Source: Clostridia bacterium (GTDB taxonomy: Bacteria; Bacillota; Clostridia; Oscillospirales; CAG-272). Taken from it: a stretch of DNA of 21,515 bases. The stretch covers positions 1 to 21,515 of the forward strand of contig JAKSPR010000008.1 of NCBI GenBank assembly GCA_024404655.1, given 5' to 3'. A program made the position numbers and the translations under genes. A model generated the notes under the pieces. It was given only the letters and a program-made list of their open reading frames with translations. It did no database searches and was not told the origin of the DNA. Positions 1-7,734 of the stretch are shown here, piece by piece (positions within the stretch are counted from its first letter, which is position 1; each line of letters begins with the position of its first letter).

Positions 1-554
1 CGTTTTCTGCACTCGATGCGCATGACCTTGGCAAGGGGGCAGACGGAGGTCTTTGCGATATCGTCGATGCGCAGGCGGGTGGGATCGGTCTTATTGCCGG
101 TTCCCATGGAGGCAAGGAGCGGCACGCCCGCCTCTTTGCACAGACTGATCAGAAGGAGCTTGGATTTGACGGTGTCGATGCAGTCGATGACGTAATCAAA
201 GCGGGAAAAATCAAACGTCGGCGCGGTCTCCTCCGTAAAGAAGCAGCATCGTGCGTCAATTTCCATGTCCGGATTGATATCCCGGAGGCGTTCCGCCATG
301 ACTGCGGTCTTTTCCCTCCCGACAGTGCTTTCCAGAGCGATGATCTGGCGGTTGCGGTTGGTGATGGAAACGGTATCGTTATCGACGATGGTGAGGTGTC
401 CTACCCCGGAGCGGGCGAGGGCTTCAATAGCATAGCCGCCGACGCCTCCCACGCCGAAAACACAGACATGAGCATCATGAAGCCGTTTCATGCCTTCGGC
501 GCCGTAGAGCATTTCCGCGCGGGAAAAACAGCTCAGTGCAGTTTCATCATTCAT
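1..554 (-). CDS. tcdA: TcdA/CsdL-like tRNA threonylcarbamoyladenosine dehydratase (ThiF/E1 superfamily), 3' end off the window
   Basis: The first 184 residues are present; the gene runs off the left edge. A Rossmann nucleotide-binding segment with the run GVGGVGGY lies near residues 34-41, followed by an acidic VDND and the TNRNRQ stretch near 65-70. DYVIDCID near 120-127 and the DPTRLRIDDIAKTSVCPLA segment near 157-175 are typical of TcdA/YgdL rather than of ThiF or MoeB. In the family the enzyme uses ATP to dehydrate t6A37 of ANN-decoding tRNAs to the cyclic form, in the cytoplasm. The chosen ATG is preceded by AAAGGAG and overlaps the stop of the upstream glycosylase gene by 8 bases (ATGAATGA), suggesting coupled translation. 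The C-terminal part cannot be judged. Other E1-like proteins remain possible but fit less well. Confidence 0.88.
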   Translation of the reverse strand, partial: MNDETALSCFSRAEMLYGAEGMKRLHDAHVCVFGVGGVGGYAIEALARSGVGHLTIVDNDTVSITNRNRQIIALESTVGREKTAVMAERLRDINPDMEIDARCCFFTEETAPTFDFSRFDYVIDCIDTVKSKLLLISLCKEAGVPLLASMGTGNKTDPTRLRIDDIAKTSVCPLAKVMRIECRK

Positions 555-1062
555 GGGTGGATTCTCCTTTGGGTATCAGGTATTCTTTAATGACGCTCCA
601 TGCGTTTACCAGTCTGTCGTGCTGCCACGCGGCGTTTGCAGGACTGGTGGAGGGCAGGCAGACAGAGGGGCGTCCGGTCAGCTTCTGCTGATATTTTGTA
701 TAGAGCTTATAAGAGGTCGTGCCGTTTGAAAACACGGCGCAGATATTTGCTCCCGCAAAGATTGGGGATAAATCCGTGGGCACAGCATTTTTTATGCTGG
801 CGTCGGAAGAGCCCTCGATATCGCAGGAACTGATCACATCCCACAGGGCGATGTGATTTTTGCGGAGGAATTCCCGTTTTTCATCAACCGTTCCGGGCGT
901 CGGCTGTTCCAGCACAGCGGCAATCGTGCGCCAGAAGCGGTTCTGGGGGTGACCGTAGAAGAACAGTGCTTCTCTTGACTTCACCGAGGGAAACGAGCCG
1001 AGGATCAGAATTTTGCTGTCTTTATCCCACAGCGGCGGGAAGGGGTGCTCGATGTGCTCCAT
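547..1062 (-). CDS. Family-6 uracil-DNA glycosylase superfamily: DNA-deoxyinosine (hypoxanthine) glycosylase
   Basis: This 171-residue protein has the architecture of the Mug/TDG-like UDG superfamily. It has GSFPSVKS near residues 22-29, YGHPQNRFW near 36-44 with the candidate catalytic-pocket Asn at 41, SNGTTSYKLY near 112-121, and the C-terminal loop LPSTSPANA near 136-144. This set matches the hypoxanthine-DNA glycosylase (family 6) group, which removes deaminated adenine and in some members other lesions to start base excision repair. Length is normal for the family. The gene starts 3 bp after the stop of the HAD gene. The ribosome site AAGGA lies inside the end of that gene, about 13 bases upstream. 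The precise base specificity is inferred from family membership and is not visible in the sequence. Confidence 0.85.
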   Translation of the reverse strand: MEHIEHPFPPLWDKDSKILILGSFPSVKSREALFFYGHPQNRFWRTIAAVLEQPTPGTVDEKREFLRKNHIALWDVISSCDIEGSSDASIKNAVPTDLSPIFAGANICAVFSNGTTSYKLYTKYQQKLTGRPSVCLPSTSPANAAWQHDRLVNAWSVIKEYLIPKGESTHE

Positions 1063-1065
1063 GGT

Positions 1066-1842
1066 TTATGCATTGTCCTTTGCAAGGATCATATCGACCA
1101 TTTCATGGATGCCGTCATAAACGCCCTCGCTGATGGCCTTGACGTCCTCTCTTGCGTTTGTTACTGCGCAGCCGTGGAAGCGCTTCAGCATGGCGATATC
1201 GTTGCAGTTGTCCCCGGCTGTGTAGATTTTGTCTTCCTCCGCACCGATGAGCTTCGCATAGCGGAGGATACCGACCGCCTTGTCGATACCCTTGGGCGGC
1301 ATGTCGATACAGCAGCCGTTCTGCAGAGGATTGATGACGTCGGAATAGCGCTCCCGCAGCATTTCCGTGCAGACGGCGGCCTCGTCGTCGTCTTTGCACT
1401 GGATGTTGAGATGGGTGAAGGTCTTCACGGTGTCGGTATAAGCGATGGGGGTATATTTTTCGTTTCCTTCGGGATAATCGGCGTGGTAGACGTGTCTGTC
1501 GCGGACAAGAATGGAGCAGAACCATGTGTGGAACTGCTCGCCCACCATCTGCGCCGCCTCATGGAGCAGGGTCATGCCGTTTTCACCCATGCGGTTTTCG
1601 GCAGTATCGGTGAAAAGGGTGTTGCCCTCTCCGTCCATGGCTGCCGCGCCGTTGAAGACGATGACGAAATCCACGTCGATTTTCAGGTTTTTCAGCATGT
1701 CATACATATCCATGGCGCGGCCGCTGACAATGCCGAATTTGTTTCCGCAGGCGCGGAAGCGGGCGATGGCGGCGCGGTCCTCTGCCGAGACGCCGCCGTG
1801 ACGGTTGAGAGTGCCGTCGAAATCGGATGCAAGGATGTACAT
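1066..1842 (-). CDS. HAD superfamily hydrolase, Cof-type (IIB) phosphatase
   Basis: This 258-residue cytoplasmic phosphatase has all HAD motifs: DFDGT near residues 7-11 (nucleophile Asp7 and general acid Asp9), VSGRA as motif II, a Lys in PKGIDKAVGI as motif III, and GDNCNDIAML as motif IV. The long insert between motifs II and III is the C2B cap of the Cof/YidA-like group, which dephosphorylates sugar phosphates, pyridoxal phosphate or similar small molecules. The substrate cannot be read from sequence. A longer frame reaches 1902, but I chose the ATG at 1842. AGGAG lies 9 bases upstream of it, the DFDGT motif then sits at the usual place near the N-terminus, and the gene starts 16 bp after the upstream acetyltransferase stop instead of overlapping it. 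Confidence 0.88.
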   Translation of the reverse strand: MYILASDFDGTLNRHGGVSAEDRAAIARFRACGNKFGIVSGRAMDMYDMLKNLKIDVDFVIVFNGAAAMDGEGNTLFTDTAENRMGENGMTLLHEAAQMVGEQFHTWFCSILVRDRHVYHADYPEGNEKYTPIAYTDTVKTFTHLNIQCKDDDEAAVCTEMLRERYSDVINPLQNGCCIDMPPKGIDKAVGILRYAKLIGAEEDKIYTAGDNCNDIAMLKRFHGCAVTNAREDVKAISEGVYDGIHEMVDMILAKDNA

Positions 1843-1858
1843 TGCATTTTGCTCCTGT

Positions 1859-2332
1859 TCAGTTGATTTTTGCAAGATTTTCAAGAGTTTCGCCGGTGAC
1901 ACGATAGGTTGTCCAGTCGCTCATGGATGTGGCTCCGAGGGAGCGGTAGAAGCCGATGCTGGGCGTATTCCAGTCAAGGCAGCACCATTCCAGCCGTCCG
2001 CAGCCGCGTTCCACGGCGATTTTGGCAAGCTGGGAAAGAAGTCCTTTGCCGTACCCCTTGCTCCGGTGCTCCGGCAGGACGAAAAGGTCCTCAAGATACA
2101 GTCCCGCCCGGCCCAAAAACGTGGAGAAATTATGGAAGAACAGCGCAAAGCCGACAGCCTTTTCCCCTTCCATACAGAAAATGACCTCCGCCTTCTGCTT
2201 ATCAAAAATCCATTCTTCCAGCAGTTCGGGGGTGGCGACAACGTCATCGGACATGTGCTCATAGTCGGCAAGAGCCTTGATGAAGGAGAGGATCAGCGCA
2301 GCGTCACTGCGTTCGGCATAACGGAATTTCAT
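1859..2332 (-). CDS. GNAT N-acetyltransferase, diamine/thialysine (SSAT-like) group
   Basis: This 157-residue single-domain GNAT carries GFALFFHNFSTFLGRAGLYLEDLFV near residues 61-85, then PEHRSKGYGKGLL, the acetyl-CoA pyrophosphate loop in its R-x-x-G-x-G form. LEWCCLDWNTPSIGFYRSLGA follows. The FFxxFSTFxGRxGLYLEDLFV core and the WNxPxIxFYxxxGA end are hallmarks of spermidine/spermine acetyltransferase and thialysine acetyltransferase relatives, which acetylate primary amines of polyamines or aminoethyl-cysteine. The ATG has AAAGGAAA upstream. It lies 15 bp after the second GNAT gene and 16 bp before the HAD gene, so all three are probably co-transcribed. The assignment to this subgroup is strong; the true substrate is unknown. 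Confidence 0.87.
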   Translation of the reverse strand: MKFRYAERSDAALILSFIKALADYEHMSDDVVATPELLEEWIFDKQKAEVIFCMEGEKAVGFALFFHNFSTFLGRAGLYLEDLFVLPEHRSKGYGKGLLSQLAKIAVERGCGRLEWCCLDWNTPSIGFYRSLGATSMSDWTTYRVTGETLENLAKIN

Positions 2333-2347
2333 ATCGGGTTTCCTTTC

Positions 2348-2953
2348 TTACAGTCCATCCACGGCGTTCATGATCACCTGCATCTGCGATTCGTCAAGAA
2401 AACCGCGCAGGGTCTCAAGAGCTTTTGGGACCTGATTTTCATAATGGGAGAAGGTATCGTCCGCTTTCAGCCGGAAGCCCTGGGAGATATAGAGAAAAAT
2501 GGCCGGATAGCTCCACGGCTGGGTATGGATATAGACTTGCTTTGCGCCGAGAGCGTAAAAGCGGTTCATGGTCTCCGTTGACAGCGCGCGGCCAAGCCCC
2601 TTTCCATGGTAGTTCTCATCCAGAATGAGCCAGTGTAAAGACGGGATCATATCGTTCCCCCTTTTATCCTCCCACGCAAGGCAGGCGCCGATAACGGTAT
2701 TCTCCGGGGAGAGCAGGAACACACTGCGTGCTTTCAGGCGGGCAAGGTCGGTCATATAGGTTTCCGAAAAATACTGCTTTGCCTCTGCTTCATCGGAAAA
2801 GTCTCCGCAGGCAGTTTCCAGCCGTGCCCAGCTGTCTTCATAGCCCGGCTGCCACGGGGAAAAGCGGAAGCCTCCCGGCAGGGTGACGGGGGTCTCCGTT
2901 ACCCTGTCGCAGCGGAGAATGGTATTGTAAAAGGGGATGGTTCTGTCAAGCAT
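2348..2953 (-). CDS. GNAT N-acetyltransferase, substrate unknown
   Basis: This is a 201-residue GNAT protein. The cofactor-binding motif is HWLILDENYHGKGLGRAL, a variant of the Q/R-x-x-G-x-G loop with His in the first place. It is followed by VYIHTQPWSYPAIFLYISQGF, the usual motif B helix and strand. The frame is open to 3067, but I use the ATG at 2953. GGAGG stands about 8 bases upstream, and the longer start would overlap the end of the lipoprotein gene and add 38 residues of low quality. It is unlike the neighbouring SSAT-like enzyme, so the pair is not a simple tandem duplication. The N-terminal 60 residues look like family-specific substrate elements that I cannot place. Confidence 0.82.
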   Translation of the reverse strand: MLDRTIPFYNTILRCDRVTETPVTLPGGFRFSPWQPGYEDSWARLETACGDFSDEAEAKQYFSETYMTDLARLKARSVFLLSPENTVIGACLAWEDKRGNDMIPSLHWLILDENYHGKGLGRALSTETMNRFYALGAKQVYIHTQPWSYPAIFLYISQGFRLKADDTFSHYENQVPKALETLRGFLDESQMQVIMNAVDGL

Positions 2954-2981
2954 GGCTTGTCCTCCGTCTGATTTCGGTTGT

Positions 2982-3911
2982 TCAGTCTGCAGAGGTCCAG
3001 AAATTGACCATCTGCATGGAAACAAATTCATACAGGTTGTAGTTTGCTTTGATATCCTCAAAGGCATATTCCATATTCCCGCCGAGCAGATTCTGTGCAG
3101 GTTCGTTTTCCAGAACCGTCATATCACCGGTGTGGACATTCAGATACAGATACAGAATCGGACCGCCGGAAAAGTCGCTGCGGACGATCACAAGACTGTC
3201 CTCTGCGTAACCGATCACATTCATATCCGTCATTTCTGCGCAGTATGCGTTCAGATCATAGGTGTGAACCGTGCCGTCCAGAGAGCAGATCTTCACCTCG
3301 GTATAAGGTGCTGTGAAATCTGCTTTTTTGATGAATGTGAAGGTCGGGGAGAACGCTGCATCTGTATAAAGCTGGAATGCGATCATGCGGTAGCTCTCAT
3401 CAAAATTTGCAAGGAACAGCTTCTTGCCCGCAAGAATACGTTCGTCGATCCCCATGGGAAGATTTTGAACCTGCATGGTTGGAACAAACCGCTGATCCAT
3501 AAAAGCGGTGCTGTAGAGATCGCCGATGGAATGATATACCGCATTGTATGCGGCAAAAGCAGACTCCGCGGTTTCTGCGTTCTCTGCCGTCAGGAAAGTG
3601 TTGTAGGCTTCCTTCATGGAAACGACCTCACCTGCCATGAAAGCGTCATATTCTTCGCTTAAGCTCCGTGCCTTTTCCAGCTGTTCTTCCTGCTTTGCGG
3701 CAAAATCTCCGTTTTCGTAGGCGTCGATTTCCTCTGAAATCATCTGATCGAGGTCTACACCGTCGGCGGCGGCCTCTTCGCGGAGGTGCTGATAGACCTC
3801 ATCGGCTGCGCTTTGCCCAGCGATGTCGGAGTTCGCATCTGCCTTGCCGCATGCGGTAAGGGCAGAAACGCACATCATGGCGATTACAATCATTTTCAAC
3901 TGGTTTTTCAT
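2982..3911 (-). CDS. Predicted lipoprotein, function unknown
   Basis: This 309-residue protein starts with MKNQLK, a hydrophobic stretch, and the lipobox ALTAC with Cys21, so it should be processed by signal peptidase II and anchored on the outer face of the membrane. Residues about 30-110 are acidic and strongly helical, perhaps coiled. The rest, with LYTDAAFSPTFTFIKKADF and VIVRSDFSGGPILYLYLNV, looks beta-rich. I do not recognise a family. The ATG has AAGGAG about 10 bases upstream. It opens the run of genes down to the left edge, separated from the sigma-factor gene by a 143-bp AT-rich gap, so it may have its own promoter. Its stop lies 28 bp before the next gene. Confidence 0.82.
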   Translation of the reverse strand: MKNQLKMIVIAMMCVSALTACGKADANSDIAGQSAADEVYQHLREEAAADGVDLDQMISEEIDAYENGDFAAKQEEQLEKARSLSEEYDAFMAGEVVSMKEAYNTFLTAENAETAESAFAAYNAVYHSIGDLYSTAFMDQRFVPTMQVQNLPMGIDERILAGKKLFLANFDESYRMIAFQLYTDAAFSPTFTFIKKADFTAPYTEVKICSLDGTVHTYDLNAYCAEMTDMNVIGYAEDSLVIVRSDFSGGPILYLYLNVHTGDMTVLENEPAQNLLGGNMEYAFEDIKANYNLYEFVSMQMVNFWTSAD

Positions 3912-4054
3912 TTTATTTATTGCTCCTTCAGTTCTGCGTCGTTGGACGCTGTATTTTTTTCTGACACTGTTAAGACAAAGCAGAACTGCGTTTGGTTTTA
4001 AGATTTCAGAAATTTTTTTATTATTTTGAAAAATTCTGATATACAGATTTCCGT
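3912..4054 (-). promoter_or_regulatory. AT-rich leader with inverted repeats upstream of the lipoprotein gene
   Basis: This 143-bp gap is much richer in A and T than the flanking genes. It holds a perfect 9-bp inverted repeat, CAGTTCTGC at 3929-3937 and GCAGAACTG at 3980-3988. Between its arms is a small hairpin, GCGTC-GTTG-GACGC, at 3936-3949. Both lie just upstream of the ribosome site. A weak promoter-like pair, TTGTCT then AATACA after 17 bases on the minus strand, sits nearby, but I do not trust it. There is no canonical hairpin-plus-T-run terminator for the upstream sigma-factor gene. Confidence 0.35.
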
Positions 4055-5379
4055 TCAGGCATCCGTATCAAGATACAGCCAGCCCGGCACCGCCTCGGGA
4101 TCATCCTTCGGGAAATGACACTGATTCAGTGCATCTCCCACTATGATCGTACCGTCGGTATCATATACCGCAATCGGCGCACACTGTCCCGGCGATATTC
4201 CTCTTGCAAGCAGAAATTCCGCCGATCCGTCATTGTCTGTATCGTATTCCCGATAGAAAAAGTCCAACGTATAGACACCGGCCTCCCTGTGATGCAGAAA
4301 CCACAGGATCCCGCTGCCGAGATGGGCATACTGCGCATCATATTCTCCGGGGGCTTTTTCATAAGCATCATCGGGGATCCGGGCGGCTTTGCGGATATCT
4401 TCAAGGAGCGCAGGAAAGAATATCATCACCTGCGCCTGCGCTTCTTCTGTCATCATCTCTGATCCTGCGGCCGGGGGTTCTGTTTCTGCCAAAATCGGTT
4501 CCGTGATATGCTCATAGGAAACGGCCTCTGTGACAGAAGCGGAAACCTCTGTTATCCCGGGCCTGGCAGTTGGGGGTACGATATGCGGCACAATCACCGC
4601 GGCGGCGGTGACAGCGGCGACAGTACCGATGGTCCCGATCACGGCTTTTGCGGGCAGCGTTTTCCATGCTCTGACTCCATTGGGACGGGTATGGGAACAG
4701 TACCGTTTCTGTACGGCGGACAGGATTTTCTGATCGGGTTCTGCTGGCACCATGGTACGGAACAGAAGCACAAGGAACGGCAGAGGTGCTATGCTGTAGA
4801 GCTTCGTCCCCTGTTTTTCCAGCGCTTCGACTTTCTCCTTTACCCGCTGCCGACCGTAGTTCAGACGGCTTTTTACCGTATTTTCGGAACACGCAAGACA
4901 GGCCGCGATCTCCTTGACGCGCATATTGTCAAAATAAACATCGTGACGACTACGCGCTGTTCCTCACTTAACGAATCGAGGATTTCCCCAAGCAGCCGTG
5001 CGGTCTCTTTCTGATCGAGCCTGACTTCCGGAAGATTCTCCGGGCAGTCATCCTCTATGCGCAGTTCTGGAGATTCGTCGTCCTCGGTGCTCATATCGGA
5101 AAAGAGCATCGGTCTCTTCTTTTTGAGATAATTTTTCGCGGTATTGATGCCGATACGCTTGATCCAGGCAGGAAACAGTGCCGGGGCGTCCAGCTCTTTC
5201 AGATGCTGAAAGCCGCGGACGTAGGTGTCCTGCACGAGATCAAGCACGGTATCCTCATCACAGCGGATAAGCGCGCGGACGGTCTGATAAACCGCGTGAT
5301 AAGTCCGGTTATATAAATCCGCCACGGCATTTTTATCCCCTGCGATGGCCTGTGTTACAAGCGTTTCTATAGATTCCAT
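4055..5379 (-). pseudogene. ECF sigma factor with C-terminal membrane-spanning domain, interrupted by a one-base frameshift
   Basis: The frame from 5379 encodes sigma region 2 (ALIRCDEDTVLDLVQDTYVRGFQ; FPAWIKRIGINTAKNYLKKKRP) and the start of region 4 (SLSEEQRVVVTMF, to residue 148). It then leaves frame and ends at 4873. A second frame beginning with an ATG at 4924 continues region 4 with MRVKEIAACLACSENTVKSR, ending in a helix-turn-helix. Next come LNYGRQRVKEKVEALEKQGTK, a membrane helix near AVIGTIGTVAAVTAAAVIV, and an outside domain with the Ca-loop-like DTDNDGSAEF. One extra T in the TTT at 4936-4938 would restore MFYFDNMRVKEIA and a single protein of about 441 residues. The ATG at 4924 has no ribosome site. 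The gene starts 7 bp after the transglutaminase gene. It could be a pseudogene, a sequencing or assembly error, or, less likely, recoding. Confidence 0.82.
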
Positions 5380-5386
5380 CGGAAAA

Positions 5387-7720
5387 TTACTTTTCCGCCA
5401 GCGAAATCTGCAGAACGGTTCCGCTTGCGCTGAGGGCTCTTGTGATCAGGCAGGATTTGAAGCCGAAGATCTTATTATAATACCGCCAGAGATCGTTGAT
5501 GTTATCGCGGTTATTGAAGAAGTTCGTGACCTCATTCTGGGAGTAGATGCGGTCAAGGCGACATTCAAAGTTGGGACCGTCGCCGTTTGCCTTTGCCTCG
5601 TCTGCGGCCTTTTTGAGACCGTCAACAGTCAGCGGGACGGTGATGCCGCCCTTGACGGTATAGTAGCTGTGCTTGGTCGATGTGCACTCCGGCAGGGTAT
5701 AGGGGACATACTCAAAGCGGTGACCGGATGTCTTCATATAAGCGGTCGTGCAGTTGAAATACTCATGGGAGATGGTGTCTCCGCCGCCGATGACGACAGG
5801 GTCGTCCCAGGTCATATCCACGTGATAGGGGATGCCGTCCAGCCAGACCATGGTCCAGCTGTGATCGCCGTCGTCGCAGCTGCCGCCGACAAAGGCTGCC
5901 GGGATGCCGCAGCGGTACATCAGATACTGGAACAGTTCCTCATAGCCCTCACATACAGCGGTACCGTTGACCAGTGCGCCGTAGGCGGTGTGATTGAACG
6001 GTGCTGCATACGTATGGTCATAGGAGACCTTTGCTGCGATGCGGTCATGGACCATCAGCTCCCGTTCATAGTCGCTCATGCTGCCGGAAACGCCGGAGAG
6101 GATCGCCGTGACCTCGTTATCGAACTTTGTCTGCAGATTCTTCTTTTCTGCCGCGGAGCAGAGATATCCGGGCTTGATGGTCGTGATCGTGTCGTTGATG
6201 TAGGCATAATTGACGTAGTTGTCAAGCCAGAAATGCTGGGGATGGTCGTAGACATAACAATAATAGACCGTTCTGAAATCGTTCAGTTTCAGGGGCGTGG
6301 GAGCATCGGCAACGCTGATCTCCGCGGAAAGGGCCTCAACGCCGGAAACCAGCTTGTCATAAATCCAGAGATAAGACGGATAATTCTTTGCAAGATATTG
6401 ATATCCGAAGTAATTCTTGGGATCGATCTCTTTCAGCGGTACGATCTTTGCCAGCACTCTGGTCTCTGCCGCGCCGCAGACGGAGCAGACACGCTTTTCA
6501 CTGCCGTCCGCCGTGGTGGTCGGTGCCTTTGCCATCTGCCATGAACCGAATCTGTGGCCTGTGGCTGCTATGGTGACAACACCCGTATCCGCGCCGCACA
6601 TGGAACAGACGGATTTTTCCTGACCGTCTGCCGTACAGGTAGCCTGTTTTATGACCTGGGTGACATAGTCATGCCGTCCCGTTGCCGGGATAACCTCGGT
6701 GACTTCTGTTTTACAGACGGAACAGACCTTTCTCTGGCTGCCTTCCGCGGAGCAAGTGGCTGCTTTCAGCACCTGCGGTGCGCCGAAGGTATGTTTTCCG
6801 GTGGCGGGAATGGGTTCCTCGCTGGATAGACCGCAGACGGCGCAGGAAACACGCTGGGTTCCCGCCTCCGCGCAGGTCGCCTTCTTCACGACCACAGCCT
6901 TGTCCCATGTATGAACTCCGGTCATGGGAACGGTTTCCTCCCGTTCAAGACCGCAGACCGGGCAGACAAACTTCGTCAGACCATCTTCTGCGCAGGTCAC
7001 GGCTTTCAGCACGGTTCCTTCGTCCCAGGGATGTTCCTCCGATAAGGGAAGTTCCTCCGTCCGTTCAAGACCACAGACGGAACAGGTATAGAGGGACTGT
7101 CCCACTGCGGCGCAGGTGGGCTCTTTGGTGATGACACCGTCATCCCACGGATGCTCTCCTGTGGCTGGGTACACGGTTTTGCTGACGGCACTGCTGACGC
7201 GGGAGGTATACAGAAGATATCCGTCCTCAGCACAGGTCGCCGCCTTTTCTTCCGTGATATACAGGGTATCGAAAACAGCATCGGCATCGGTGCCGAACTT
7301 TGTCTCCATCTCGTCAAGGAGTTCAAGAACATGGTCAGCGTCGCCGGAAGCGGCAATGGCGCCTGTCAGCGCGGTGTAGTGTTCCTCCGTTGCCTCCTGA
7401 TCGCAGGCGAGGGTATAGAGCTCCGCTGCAGCCTCATACTGTGCGTCCTCCATGGCGCGGTCGCCGTGATCTGAGATCATGGCGGTCAGTGAGGAAAGGT
7501 ATTCCTTGTCCTCCCCCTGCCATATTCCGGCCTTTTCCAGAAGGGCTTTTGCTGTGTCTGTGTCGTATGCTTCCAGACTGCGCTCCATGCGGGTCTCCAG
7601 ACGCGACTGACCGTTTCCCGTGATCCATGCGCGGAACGTGGGGCTGACCGCCGCGGCTGTGCCGACACCTGCAGCACCTGCCGTCAGAGCGAGGATTCCT
7701 GCGATGACTGCTGTTTTCAT
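5387..7720 (-). CDS. Secreted or membrane-anchored transglutaminase-like protein with CxxC repeats
   Basis: This 777-residue protein begins with a hydrophobic segment (residues about 4-25) serving as signal or membrane anchor. A helical stretch to about 155, TPR-like in composition, follows. Seven repeats of about 40 residues span roughly 160-427; most carry C-x9-C-x2-C and a closing P-x-T-G-x-H. The C-terminal half holds a transglutaminase-like domain with the triad Cys590 (TAVCEGYEELF), His620 (GDHSWTMVW) and Asp635 (YHVDMTWDDP). In bacteria this fold serves as protease, crosslinking enzyme or structural module; which applies here is unknown. AAAGGAT precedes the ATG. It lies 14 bp after the NUDIX gene and 7 bp before the sigma-factor gene, so it is likely in the same operon and may act with the sigma factor's external domain. 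Confidence 0.87.
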   Translation of the reverse strand: MKTAVIAGILALTAGAAGVGTAAAVSPTFRAWITGNGQSRLETRMERSLEAYDTDTAKALLEKAGIWQGEDKEYLSSLTAMISDHGDRAMEDAQYEAAAELYTLACDQEATEEHYTALTGAIAASGDADHVLELLDEMETKFGTDADAVFDTLYITEEKAATCAEDGYLLYTSRVSSAVSKTVYPATGEHPWDDGVITKEPTCAAVGQSLYTCSVCGLERTEELPLSEEHPWDEGTVLKAVTCAEDGLTKFVCPVCGLEREETVPMTGVHTWDKAVVVKKATCAEAGTQRVSCAVCGLSSEEPIPATGKHTFGAPQVLKAATCSAEGSQRKVCSVCKTEVTEVIPATGRHDYVTQVIKQATCTADGQEKSVCSMCGADTGVVTIAATGHRFGSWQMAKAPTTTADGSEKRVCSVCGAAETRVLAKIVPLKEIDPKNYFGYQYLAKNYPSYLWIYDKLVSGVEALSAEISVADAPTPLKLNDFRTVYYCYVYDHPQHFWLDNYVNYAYINDTITTIKPGYLCSAAEKKNLQTKFDNEVTAILSGVSGSMSDYERELMVHDRIAAKVSYDHTYAAPFNHTAYGALVNGTAVCEGYEELFQYLMYRCGIPAAFVGGSCDDGDHSWTMVWLDGIPYHVDMTWDDPVVIGGGDTISHEYFNCTTAYMKTSGHRFEYVPYTLPECTSTKHSYYTVKGGITVPLTVDGLKKAADEAKANGDGPNFECRLDRIYSQNEVTNFFNNRDNINDLWRYYNKIFGFKSCLITRALSASGTVLQISLAEK
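6442..7243 (-). repeat. Seven in-frame 120-bp repeats encoding a 40-residue CxxC module
   Basis: Within the transglutaminase-like gene, the motif TC-x3-G recurs at residues 162, 202, 242, 282, 322 and 361, with a last copy at 401 where the Cys is replaced by Thr. Spacing is 40 residues throughout except one step of 39. Internal copies carry a second and third Cys as CxxC and end in P-A-T-G-x-H or a variant. The first copy lacks the CxxC. Nucleotide identity between copies has decayed, so this is an old amplification under protein-level selection. Similar modules are common in clostridial surface proteins. Confidence 0.85.
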
Positions 7721-7734
7721 AACTGTTGTATCCT

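Noticed and set aside
4930..4945. Programmed -1 frameshifting in the sigma-factor gene
   Set aside because: Reading ATG TTT ATT gives no canonical slippery heptamer, and slipping would pair TTT with GTT. A one-base loss is simpler.
6442..7243. Regular repeats suggestive of a CRISPR array
   Set aside because: The period is 120 bp, in frame, with diverged copies encoding a Cys module. There are no short identical repeats with unique spacers and no cas genes.
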